From NCBI GenBank assembly GCA_026785865.1, contig JAJAZG010000426.1, forward strand, positions 1-10,551: DNA of 10,551 nucleotides, in the 5' to 3' direction. The stretch's first letter is position 1. Every line of letters starts with the position of its first letter. Positions 1 to 6,825 of the stretch are shown here, piece after piece. A program made the position numbers and the translations under genes. The notes beneath the pieces are model-generated. The model saw nothing but the letters and a program-made list of their open reading frames with translations, did no database searches and was not told where the DNA came from. The stretch is from Pseudanabaena sp. CAN_BIN31 (GTDB taxonomy: Bacteria > Cyanobacteriota > Cyanobacteriia > Pseudanabaenales > Pseudanabaenaceae).

Positions 1-97
1 GAACCACTCTGACCCATCCCGAACTCAGTTGTGAAACGCTGTCACGGTGAAGATACTTTAGGGGTAGCCCTACGGGAAAATAGCTCGATGCCAAGCT
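1..97 (+). rRNA. rrf: 5S ribosomal RNA, 3' portion (5' end outside window)
   Basis: The first ~97 bases read as the body and 3' end of a bacterial 5S rRNA. The conserved loop segment CCATCCCGAACTCAG is present, followed by GTGAAAC and the late segment AAAATAGCTCGATGCCAAG, which is typical of cyanobacterial 5S. About 20 bases of the 5' end, including the partner strand of helix I, lie before the window. The 3' end is placed by analogy with known 5S genes and could be off by a few bases. This is presumably the last gene of a 16S-23S-5S operon entering from the left. An ORF can be drawn across this stretch, but it is not a gene. Confidence 0.93.
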
Positions 98-104
98 TAA
101 TACT

Positions 105-153
105 AAAAAGAGAAAGCCCGAAAGAACTTAGTTCTATCGCGCTTTCTCTTTTT
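105..153. terminator. Perfect 13-bp hairpin between convergent 5S and prmA
   Basis: AAAAAGAGAAAGC at 105-117 is exactly complementary to GCTTTCTCTTTTT at 141-153. A small inner stem, AGAAC/GTTCT (123-127 and 131-135), sits in the loop. Read on the + strand the hairpin ends in a T-run after the 5S gene. Read on the - strand the same arms end in a T-run shortly after the prmA stop. It can therefore serve as an intrinsic terminator for both converging transcripts. Confidence 0.8.
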
Positions 154-160
154 GTGTGGT

Positions 161-1114
161 CTAAAAAATATGATAGCCGATCGCGATCCATTCATCGATT
201 TGTTCACGATCGCATACTGAGAAACCCGCTGCAATCATTGCTGAAGTGATATCTTCTTCGCGATCGCTGGTATAACCTGCGGTGATTAAGATTCCTGTAT
301 GGGTGGGACTAGAACGTAGGGCTTTGTAAAATTCATTGGCGAGGGAAATGTGTACTCGTGCAAAAATGTTGGCGACGATCAGATCAAATTGTCCATCGGC
401 GGCGATCGCGGGGATCTTTTCGATAATATCGCCGCCCATCCAATGTCCTAGTTGACTGGCACTGCCAAGGCTGGCGCATGTTGTCGTAACCTGTTGGGTG
501 ACTTGGTTGCGTTGTACTGCTTTTTCTGTGGCGGTGACGGCGATGGGATCGTTGTCGATCGCTAATACGGTTGCGCCAAGTTTTGCTAGGGCAACGCTGA
601 GAATGCCTGAGCCTGAACCGAGATCGAGGGCGTGAAGTGAGGGGGTGACATGACGTTCTAATAGTCGTAAGCTGAGAATTGTAGCGGGATGCAATCCACT
701 GCCAAAGGCGAGACTATTTTGCAGATGTAGGATGATTTCTTGCGGGTTATTAGTCTCATAGTTTGAGTCGGGAGATAGAATTACGAAGCGATCGCCTATG
801 CGCCTTACTAAAGAATTTGTTGAGTTTTGAGATGATTCTATTTGATTTGTTTTTTGTTCGATGATAAAGGTTTGTAGTTGACTTGTCATGCCTGTGCGAT
901 GCAGTGGCATGAGGATTTTGGCGATCGCTTCTATACGCTGATGGATTTGGGCATTTTCGGGTAAGTATATTTGAATGGTGAATGTCCATTTGGGATTGAT
1001 GTCCCGATATTCGCTGATTTGCATATCTTCGGGGGCGATCGCTTTAGCTAGTAGCGTACAAACCCAATCTACTGCTTCATTAGTGGTATCTAGAGTCAAT
1101 TCTATCCATGCCAT
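161..1114 (-). CDS. prmA: Ribosomal protein L11 methyltransferase
   Basis: PrmA is a cytoplasmic S-adenosylmethionine-dependent methyltransferase that methylates ribosomal protein L11. The 317-aa product has the expected two parts. A less conserved N-terminal region (about 1-95) begins MAWIELTLDT, as in other PrmA proteins. A Rossmann methyltransferase domain follows, with AFGSGLHPAT at 136-145 (family consensus AFGTGxHPTT), the SAM motif DLGSGSG at 164-170, an acidic IDND at 186-189 after strand 2, and FDLIVANIF at 243-251 in the catalytic-motif position. Length is close to the usual ~300 aa. The ATG start puts the conserved N-terminus in place. aguA lies 64 bp upstream on the same strand, so the two may share a transcript. 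The gene ends at the shared hairpin facing the rRNA operon and contains five of the window's HIP1 sites, consistent with a resident core gene. Confidence 0.93.
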   Translation of the reverse strand: MAWIELTLDTTNEAVDWVCTLLAKAIAPEDMQISEYRDINPKWTFTIQIYLPENAQIHQRIEAIAKILMPLHRTGMTSQLQTFIIEQKTNQIESSQNSTNSLVRRIGDRFVILSPDSNYETNNPQEIILHLQNSLAFGSGLHPATILSLRLLERHVTPSLHALDLGSGSGILSVALAKLGATVLAIDNDPIAVTATEKAVQRNQVTQQVTTTCASLGSASQLGHWMGGDIIEKIPAIAADGQFDLIVANIFARVHISLANEFYKALRSSPTHTGILITAGYTSDREEDITSAMIAAGFSVCDREQIDEWIAIGYHIF

Positions 1115-1150
1115 AATTTATTTTCTCGTATTCACAAAATTAAGAATTAG

Positions 1151-1179
1151 GAAGAGTTAACGCGAAGCTCTGACTCTTC
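1151..1179 (-). other. Small inverted repeat between aguA and prmA
   Basis: GAAGAGT (1151-1157) and ACTCTTC (1173-1179) form a 7-bp inverted repeat with a 15-nt loop, directly abutting the aguA stop codon and upstream of prmA. No clear T-run follows on the - strand, so a strong intrinsic terminator is unlikely. It may be a weak attenuator, an mRNA-end structure, or chance. Confidence 0.35.
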
Positions 1180-2225
1180 TATTGGGGTTGATGGCAGGTG
1201 ATGCAGTGGAATGCGCCGCCGCCTAGGAGAATATGTTTGGCGGAAAGTCCGATCGCCTTGCGGTTAGGAAAATGCTTGGCGATTTCTTGAACTGCTAGTT
1301 CGTCATTGCTTGAGCCATAGGTGGGGATAATCACGCTGTCGTTGGAAATGTAGAAGTTGAGATAGCTGGCTGGCATGATCTCGCCTTCGTGATCGAGAAC
1401 GAGATGTGGGGATGGAATCTTAATTACATTTAATTTTCGATTCTTGGCATCGGTCATCGATTCTAGCTGTTCGGCAATATGGTTGAGAACTTGATAGTTA
1501 GGATCGTCTTCGGAAGTTGGTTGCATACACATGACTGTATGCGGTGCAATGAAACGGGCGATGGTGTCGATATGTCCGTCGGTGTGGTCGTTGAGTAGTC
1601 CTGCTTCGATCCAAAGAATTTTTTCTACGCCTAGAGATTCTTTTAGTCCAGACTCGATCGCTTCTTGATTCATGTTTGGATTGCGATTGGGATTGAGTAG
1701 ACATTGCTTGGTGGTGAGACAGGTTCCCTCGCCATCAACTTCGATCGCGCCGCCTTCGAGTACCCAATCAAATTCAAATTTAGGAATATCAAGGGTTTGA
1801 AGTATATTGTCAGCTACTTGAGCATCATGTTCTAACAAATATTTGCCGCCCCATCCGTTCCATTGAAAATGTAAAGCGCCTAGTTTTCCGTTAGCATTTT
1901 TGATGTAGATTGGGGTGATGTCGCGCATCCAGATATCGCCAAAGGGGATGTGGTGAAAGCGCACGGGTAAGTCACGGAGGAGTTGTTTTGCTAGTGCGGC
2001 GGTTTCTTCGAGGACTAAGATTTCTAGTTGTTCGGATGTGGCGATCGCTTTGGCTAGGGCGACAAATTCGGCTTGGACGCGATCAAGATCTTCTAACCAC
2101 AGGTCGGGGTGGCTGGGGAAGGCTAGCCAACAGGCGCTGTGGGGTTGCCATTCGGCTGGCTGAGTGTAGCCTAAGTTTTTGGGGTGATCCATGACGGTTG
2201 CGGTGTAAGGGTGTTGAGAATCCAT
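1179..2225 (-). CDS. aguA: Agmatine deiminase (agmatine iminohydrolase)
   Basis: AguA hydrolyses agmatine to N-carbamoylputrescine and ammonia, the second step of the arginine decarboxylase route to putrescine. It belongs to the porphyromonas-type peptidylarginine deiminase family of the guanidino-modifying superfamily. The 348-aa product has normal length and all the landmark motifs: AEWxPHxxxWLAFP near 24-37, DIWMRD at 97-102, EGGAIEVDG at 157-165, NDHTDGHID at 212-220 with the catalytic histidine, and a C-terminal GGGAFHCIT whose Cys341 is the expected nucleophile. The annotated ATG gives a short lead before the conserved start; Met12 is an alternative. No other polyamine gene (arginine decarboxylase or N-carbamoylputrescine amidase) is in the window, so it stands apart from a polyamine operon here. 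It is transcribed away from the three-gene block. Confidence 0.95.
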   Translation of the reverse strand: MDSQHPYTATVMDHPKNLGYTQPAEWQPHSACWLAFPSHPDLWLEDLDRVQAEFVALAKAIATSEQLEILVLEETAALAKQLLRDLPVRFHHIPFGDIWMRDITPIYIKNANGKLGALHFQWNGWGGKYLLEHDAQVADNILQTLDIPKFEFDWVLEGGAIEVDGEGTCLTTKQCLLNPNRNPNMNQEAIESGLKESLGVEKILWIEAGLLNDHTDGHIDTIARFIAPHTVMCMQPTSEDDPNYQVLNHIAEQLESMTDAKNRKLNVIKIPSPHLVLDHEGEIMPASYLNFYISNDSVIIPTYGSSNDELAVQEIAKHFPNRKAIGLSAKHILLGGGAFHCITCHQPQ

Positions 2226-2451
2226 TAAAAATCGTACCTTTGTTTTGGACGATCGCGTTACCTATAATTGATGCTGGGGGCTTGTTTGAGTTGTGAGGTC
2301 TAGCAATTAGCAATTTTGTTCTTAGAAAATCTAGAAAATTGGGGCGAAAAGGTATTATCCTAAAAATAGTGGGCGTGACAGCTCCATTTTAGTTTTGTTT
2401 TGTTTCCTTGAAATTTTCTATATAGTTCAGGTTCGCAACCTATAAATAACC
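2226..2451. promoter_or_regulatory. Divergent intergenic region with direct repeats
   Basis: This 226-bp gap separates divergent aguA (-) and the winged-helix gene (+). It is AT-rich. It holds a tandem TAGCAAT repeat (2301-2307 and 2308-2314) and two TAGAAAAT copies spaced 9 bp apart (2323-2330 and 2332-2339). Closely phased repeats of this size could be operator half-sites, and the first + strand gene encodes a winged-helix protein, but nothing in the sequence proves binding. No tRNA or further ORF is evident. Confidence 0.35.
2240..2268 (+). promoter_or_regulatory. Candidate sigma-70-type promoter for the three-gene block
   Basis: TTGTTT at 2240-2245 is followed after 17 bp by a perfect TATAAT at 2263-2268 on the + strand. 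It would start transcription near 2275, giving a leader of about 175 nt before the ATG at 2452. The direct repeats at 2301-2339 lie just downstream, where a repressor could act. A weaker alternative, TTGTTT at 2395-2400 with TATATA at 2419-2424 (18 bp), lies nearer the gene. Confidence 0.4.
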
Positions 2452-3084
2452 ATGAGTACAGTTAATACAGAGATTCGTTTGCTTCTAAATCTATGGGATT
2501 TGGGAAGTGGTCAAGGGCTAGTTAAGAGAAGTGAGCTTTTGCGTCCTTATAAAGGTAAGGATAAGAAGGCGGTTTATGAGGTGAGTTTGCAAGAGCTTGT
2601 TGATGGTGGGGCGATCGCGCAAACCGATGATAAAAAGGTGGTGAAAATGTCGCTGACGGATGCGGGTTTGCAAAAGTTGTCGGCGGGTTTGTATGGTGAG
2701 TTTGGTTTTGAGGGGCAGTTGGTGGGTAGTCGGTTGGCTAATGCTGCTTTGAAGTGGTTTCGGCAAAATCAAGGTCAAGCTGTTGCGGTTGAGTCTGCGA
2801 CCAAGATTTCTTCCTACGATGAGTTTAAGGCTGTGGCTTTAGAAACTTATGCTCAGCTTAATCGTGATTACAACTTTGATAACCTTGTGCCAATTTATCG
2901 AATTAGACGAACGATCGACGATCGCGTAACTCGTTCTCAGTTTAATAGCTGGATGCTAGAAATGCAGTCAAAAGACATTTTGCAACTTATTACGGGTTTG
3001 GTGACAGATCTCACTCCAGACAAAGAGTTAGACTCGATCACTACTGAACTCGGTGGTTTACGTTACTATGCCAAGCTTTTGTAA
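2452..3084 (+). CDS. Tandem winged-helix protein of unknown function, first gene of a three-gene block
   Basis: I do not recognise a named family. The 210-aa sequence looks like two winged-helix-type units. The first (about 5-77) has helices, then a recognition-helix-like stretch (KAVYEVSLQELVDGGAIAQ) and a wing-like VVKMSLTDAGLQKL. The second (about 120-195) contains VPIYRIRRTIDDRVTRSQFN, the pattern of helix-turn-helix modules in which a small element is 'loaded' and read through an arginine-rich helix. No signal peptide or membrane segment is seen. No convincing Shine-Dalgarno precedes the ATG, although a TATAAAT lies 11 bp upstream. The ATPase gene follows 54 bp later on the same strand, so co-transcription is likely. 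Possible roles are DNA recognition for the ATPase/nuclease partners or autoregulation of the operon; both are inference. It carries one HIP1 site (2611-2618), the last before a 3.8-kb gap. Confidence 0.8.
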   Translation: MSTVNTEIRLLLNLWDLGSGQGLVKRSELLRPYKGKDKKAVYEVSLQELVDGGAIAQTDDKKVVKMSLTDAGLQKLSAGLYGEFGFEGQLVGSRLANAALKWFRQNQGQAVAVESATKISSYDEFKAVALETYAQLNRDYNFDNLVPIYRIRRTIDDRVTRSQFNSWMLEMQSKDILQLITGLVTDLTPDKELDSITTELGGLRYYAKLL

Positions 3085-3138
3085 ACCAGCCTTGCATTGA
3101 TGTAACTAAATTAAAAAAATAATTTAAAGAGGTTTGTA

Positions 3139-5061
3139 ATGTCTACACCGTCATCTTTTGATGAGCTTTACGATGTCATCAACAAAAACAATCCGTTTGA
3201 TGTACCGCCAATTATCACAGGGCAAGACATTTGGAATGGTAGTTTTCCCGATCTGATGACTCTAAACGCTCATGCTTCGGATGCAGTGTTTGAGACAATT
3301 GAGCAAGTTCGTTCAGGCAAGCCCAAAGTTACATCTCTTGCATTGAGTGCTGAAATTGGTGTTGGCAAAAGTCACTTAATTCGCCGAATTCGCAGAGGTT
3401 TGCAAGCAGATAATAAAGCGTTTTTTGTCTATGCGAATAAGTATGGGGATTTGAACTTAATTCACTATCAATTTCGCCAGATTCTAGCAGACAGTTTCAA
3501 GCAGTCTAATGGACATGGGGTTACTCAATGGCAAGAGTTAGCTGCCGCAATGGTTAACCAAGTTGTTGCTAAAAAGAACTCAGCACTAGAGCTAGTTAAA
3601 AAAATCCCTCAAGCACTGTCAAAGAATCATGACCTGATTGACAAACTTACGAATGCCATCCTTAATGCTAAGCCCAAAATTGGCGATCCTGATATTGTCA
3701 GAGCAATTCTCTGGACATTAGGCGGCGCTGCTTATGCACCTTTTGCGATTAAATGGCTTGCTGGCAAGGAGCTATCTGATGCAAAAGCAAAGGAGCTAGG
3801 ACTTCCTAATCCAACTAAGGAGATCAAATTACTAGAAGCAGATGCACTAAGCACCGCACTCCAAATTATTAGCATAGCGTCTGACTACAATCCTATTGTA
3901 ATTTGCTTTGATGAGCTAGAAGGACTAGAAGTTAATGAAGCTGGTTTCTTTAAGGCTCAAATTGTTGGTGGATTAGTCAAGGATTTATTTGATGCAATTG
4001 AACAGTCTGATGTTACGAAGGGAGTAGTCATATTATCAGTAATAACTGCTGCTGTTTGGAGAGATCTTTTGAAAAATGCTGCAACAGGTGATGGAGGTGG
4101 AATAAAGGATAGATTTTCTTCAAAGTTTGCAGAACCCATTGAACTAAAGTATGCAGATGGCGAAGTAGTTGTTAACGTTGTAGATCTTTGGCTCAAGGAC
4201 TTTTATCAATCTCATGATCTTGTACCGCCAAATCCAGTATTTCCTTTTGAAGAAGAGAAATTGAGATCTTTAGGAAACGAAAGACCAGCTATCAGACAGC
4301 TACTAAAATGGTGTCGTGATAATTTTGCAGTTTCTGCGCCACCAACCAACCAAAAAGATTTAGTTCAAAAAGCTTATGATAGAGAACTTTCTCAAATCAA
4401 TGAAGATTTTTTGGATGATAGCGACCTCATCGCTAGAGCGCTTTATCTTGGGTTCTCAACCATCAAGGGACAGACAGTTGAAAATGTTCTCGTCCAAGAT
4501 GTCACAAATCAAGTAAAACCTTTACGAGAAAATGCAGGAGCAATTCAATTTAAAATTACTGTAATTGACAATGGAAAAGAAGAGGTAATTGGTGTTAGCG
4601 TAATTCAGCATACTCATGGAGCGTCTGTTGGCTCAAGAATGAAAAAGTTGGCGATGTATCCAATATTTGGGCTTACTCGTGGTTGTGTAATTCGTTCTGA
4701 AGATCGAAAGATTAAAACTAATTGGGATGCCTACGGTTGCAGACTTTATCTAGTTGAAAGATTGGGTGGTGAATATATCTATCTAGTTGCTGATCATGTA
4801 AAACCACTCATTGCGGTTCTTGCTATATACGACAAACAAGAAATTTATGGTGTTAGCGAAGATGCTATTCTCGCTTTTATTGCAGACTCACAAATCGCCT
4901 TAAACAATCTCTTGATTAAAGATATCTTGAGTAATCCAGCAGTTGTGCTTTCTGATGATGATACTGAAACAGTAATTGAGAATGAAACTGATCAAGTAAA
5001 ACCAACCTTTATTGATATTACTGATGAAGTTAATATCGATATTGATAGTTTCCTTGAATAA
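3139..5061 (+). CDS. AAA+/ORC-like P-loop ATPase with C-terminal domain of unknown function
   Basis: This is a 640-aa putative NTPase. Walker A is AEIGVGKSH at 71-79, with Ala in the usual first Gly position and the key GxGKS kept. Walker B is IVICFDELEG at 253-262, with D258/E259 and a further E261. A sensor-1-like hydrophobic strand is at 295-305, and ERPAIRQLLKWC at 381-392 resembles the sensor-2/winged segment of ORC/Cdc6-type ATPases. WLAGKELSDAKAKELGL at 206-222 recalls the WLxGExLsxxELkxLG signature I associate with BREX BrxD/DUF2791-type ATPases (from memory). The C-terminal half (about 410-600) is a mixed alpha/beta domain I cannot assign, followed by a strongly acidic tail (604-640). 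A good Shine-Dalgarno, AAAGAGG at 3126-3132, sits 6 bp before the ATG. The nuclease gene starts 22 bp after the stop. The likely role is energy-dependent DNA engagement with the flanking proteins, by inference. Confidence 0.85.
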   Translation: MSTPSSFDELYDVINKNNPFDVPPIITGQDIWNGSFPDLMTLNAHASDAVFETIEQVRSGKPKVTSLALSAEIGVGKSHLIRRIRRGLQADNKAFFVYANKYGDLNLIHYQFRQILADSFKQSNGHGVTQWQELAAAMVNQVVAKKNSALELVKKIPQALSKNHDLIDKLTNAILNAKPKIGDPDIVRAILWTLGGAAYAPFAIKWLAGKELSDAKAKELGLPNPTKEIKLLEADALSTALQIISIASDYNPIVICFDELEGLEVNEAGFFKAQIVGGLVKDLFDAIEQSDVTKGVVILSVITAAVWRDLLKNAATGDGGGIKDRFSSKFAEPIELKYADGEVVVNVVDLWLKDFYQSHDLVPPNPVFPFEEEKLRSLGNERPAIRQLLKWCRDNFAVSAPPTNQKDLVQKAYDRELSQINEDFLDDSDLIARALYLGFSTIKGQTVENVLVQDVTNQVKPLRENAGAIQFKITVIDNGKEEVIGVSVIQHTHGASVGSRMKKLAMYPIFGLTRGCVIRSEDRKIKTNWDAYGCRLYLVERLGGEYIYLVADHVKPLIAVLAIYDKQEIYGVSEDAILAFIADSQIALNNLLIKDILSNPAVVLSDDDTETVIENETDQVKPTFIDITDEVNIDIDSFLE

Positions 5062-5083
5062 AAAATATTTTTAGATCGATCCT

Positions 5084-6490
5084 ATGACTTCACTCGCCAA
5101 CGGTTTACGCATTTCGGCAATAAATTTAGATGCTTTAAAAAGCGGAAAAATCGTCGGCGCTTTTTCTAAAACTTTTCTCGCTATTGACAAATCATTTGCT
5201 CTTTATCCTAATGTACAAATCGAAGGGTCAGATACAATAACTGTCGAATTTTGGGCGGAATGTAAAAACTGTGAATCTATTGATAATACATTCCCTCTAA
5301 CAAGACTTGCAGACATAACAGCCTTACCGATTGAAGAATTAGAAAATATATTTCAGCAACGAGCAAGTATATTTTTACTATCTTTGCGTGTCTATGAATT
5401 ACCAAGTTCTATCCAAGTTCAACAACAAGCAACAGGTAATTTTGTTTCCTTATCAGAAACAATCATAATTAATGAAAAATCACCTGTTCTAAATGATGAG
5501 CAATTTCAAACAGTTCAAGAGCAATCAAAAGATTTAGATTTATCGATTATTTCAAACGAAACTTTAACAAACAACCTAATCGATAATGAATTCGATATTC
5601 AGATAAGTTCTAAATTTCTAGAATCAGATAAAGTTAGTGAAAATGCACAAAATTCTATAGTCGAAGAAAATGTAGAAGAAAATGTAGAAGAAAATCAGCA
5701 ACTAGAGGATAATGAGATAAACTGGATAAAAACAATCTCAACTCTAGGCGATCGTAGTATCGAAACAGGATGGAAAAAGAGTAATGTTCAAGCTGGAACT
5801 GACTTTGAAAATATTGTTAAAAGAAGTCTAGAGTTCATTGGATTTGTAGTTGACGATCAACATAAAGGAGGTGCTGGAGGGTTAGATTTGTTTTGTTCAA
5901 AACCTTACCCACTAACTGTTGAATGTAAATCAGGTAAAATTATTCCTAGTGGTACAACAGAAGAACTTATCAAACTTGGTGGTATGAGATTGGGGAAAGA
6001 TAAATTTATGGAATCTTCCAAACTGATTATTGGTGGGGGTAATCCAACTCCTGATGTAGTTAGAGCCGCTTATGAATGGAAAGTTAGTATTCTTAAAGCT
6101 TTGACAATACAAAAATTAGTCGAATTAAATAATAGATATCTTGGCTCTATAAATCTGATCGAACTTAGACCATATCTTATCGCTGGTCAAGCCGATCACA
6201 AAATTGATAAATATATTCAAAAAGTTGAAAGTGAGATTAAACTAAGATCTCAAGTTCTTCAGATTGTGAAAGAAGAACAAAGTGATAAGCAATCTGTTTC
6301 CATTGGTGATATTAGATCGGCTTACAAATATAAAGCAAGATATACTAAGGCGATTGAAGATATAGATGATAAAGCTTTAAAAGATATACTAATTGAGCTC
6401 TCTTCTCCATTAGCGGGATATTTGGGAAGAGTTGAAGAAGGTGGGAAAAAACGCGATCGCTTTTACTACCTGCGAGATTTACCAATCTAG
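5084..6490 (+). CDS. DUF1802-like / Mrr-type PD-(D/E)xK nuclease protein
   Basis: The 468-aa product has three parts. Residues 1-130 resemble the DUF1802 region (ALKSGKIVGAF, FALYP, then FLLSLRVYELP), which I recall being reported in association with Mrr-type endonuclease domains. Residues 135-215 are a low-complexity acidic linker containing a VEEN triple repeat. Residues about 236-345 are a PD-(D/E)xK core: GTDFENIV with E242, GGAGGLD with D268, and VECK with E280 and K282, i.e. D-X11-E-X-K preceded by a helix glutamate. All active-site positions appear intact. The C-terminus (about 405-468) looks like a small winged helix ending in DRFYYLRDL. It probably cleaves DNA with the upstream ATPase and winged-helix protein. 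No methyltransferase is nearby, which argues against a simple restriction-modification pair. The gene is AT-rich with no HIP1 site until 6453, close to its end, and that end is duplicated downstream. No strong Shine-Dalgarno is visible. Confidence 0.83.
   Translation: MTSLANGLRISAINLDALKSGKIVGAFSKTFLAIDKSFALYPNVQIEGSDTITVEFWAECKNCESIDNTFPLTRLADITALPIEELENIFQQRASIFLLSLRVYELPSSIQVQQQATGNFVSLSETIIINEKSPVLNDEQFQTVQEQSKDLDLSIISNETLTNNLIDNEFDIQISSKFLESDKVSENAQNSIVEENVEENVEENQQLEDNEINWIKTISTLGDRSIETGWKKSNVQAGTDFENIVKRSLEFIGFVVDDQHKGGAGGLDLFCSKPYPLTVECKSGKIIPSGTTEELIKLGGMRLGKDKFMESSKLIIGGGNPTPDVVRAAYEWKVSILKALTIQKLVELNNRYLGSINLIELRPYLIAGQADHKIDKYIQKVESEIKLRSQVLQIVKEEQSDKQSVSIGDIRSAYKYKARYTKAIEDIDDKALKDILIELSSPLAGYLGRVEEGGKKRDRFYYLRDLPI
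5660..5695 (+). repeat. Three 12-bp tandem repeats in the nuclease linker
   Basis: GTMGAAGAAAAT-type units occur three times in a row (5660-5671, 5672-5683 and 5684-5695). The second and third are identical and the first differs at one base. They encode VEEN three times, in frame, in the acidic linker between the DUF1802-like part and the nuclease core. The unit is a multiple of three, so copy number can vary without breaking the protein. Confidence 0.85.
6414..6480 (+). repeat. Direct repeat copy A (3' end of nuclease gene)
   Basis: This 67-bp stretch encodes the C-terminal YLGRV...DRFYYLRDL of the nuclease protein. It matches 7043-7109 at 59 of 67 positions without gaps (aligned by eye, offset 629). 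It is the intact copy and contains a HIP1 octamer at 6453-6460. Confidence 0.88.
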
Positions 6491-6501
6491 AATGACAATC
6501 T

Positions 6502-6825
6502 ATGCCAAACATTGAAGAAATTCGCAATAAAATCATCAGTGAACAATTTGAGCTTCCCAAACACGCTGTCGATCAATCCATTATTAGAAAGATTCGGTTA
6601 CATGAGATTGTTGAAGCGATCGCTAGTGGTCAAATTATTGAAGACTATCCCAACGACAAATATGCCCCAAGTTGCCTGATTTGCGGATTAACTCAGAGTG
6701 GGCGTGCAGTTCACATCCTAAGCAGCTATCCTATCCGACCATTAGTTAAAATAATTACAGTATACGAACCCGATTCCAAAAAATGGAATAACGATTTCAC
6801 TATAAGGAGAACTAACAATGAATAA
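6502..6825 (+). CDS. DUF4258 family protein, putative toxin of a type II toxin-antitoxin pair
   Basis: The 107-aa product follows the DUF4258 pattern. A histidine-containing helix starts at KHAVDQSIIRKIR (20-32), where the more usual HAxxR is HAVDQ. Then come EIVEAIASGQIIEDYP (35-50), a central strand pair SCLICGLTQSGRAVHIL (57-73) and the terminal strand VKIITVYEPDSKKW (82-95). DUF4258 proteins are small and often encoded directly before MqsA/YgiT-type proteins, and they are suspected RelE/BECR-fold RNases. The next gene is exactly such a protein, and its start overlaps this stop by 8 bp, so the two are translationally coupled. The ATG at 6502 is 11 bp after the nuclease stop. An earlier ATG at 6492 hits a stop within 8 codons. 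Toxin activity is inferred from family and context. Confidence 0.85.
   Translation: MPNIEEIRNKIISEQFELPKHAVDQSIIRKIRLHEIVEAIASGQIIEDYPNDKYAPSCLICGLTQSGRAVHILSSYPIRPLVKIITVYEPDSKKWNNDFTIRRTNNE
6804..6810 (+). promoter_or_regulatory. Strong Shine-Dalgarno for the MqsA-like antitoxin gene
   Basis: AAGGAGA lies inside the end of the DUF4258 gene, 7 bp before the ATG at 6818. It fixes that start and suggests the downstream (antitoxin) gene is well translated, as needed for antitoxin excess. Confidence 0.7.

Noticed and set aside
31..249. 72-codon + strand ORF spanning the 5S gene and its terminator
   Set aside because: It overlaps 5S rRNA, the hairpin and the 3' end of prmA; no coding signature.
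2452..6490. Classical restriction-modification system
   Set aside because: No DNA methyltransferase motif is present in any of the three proteins or their neighbours in the window.
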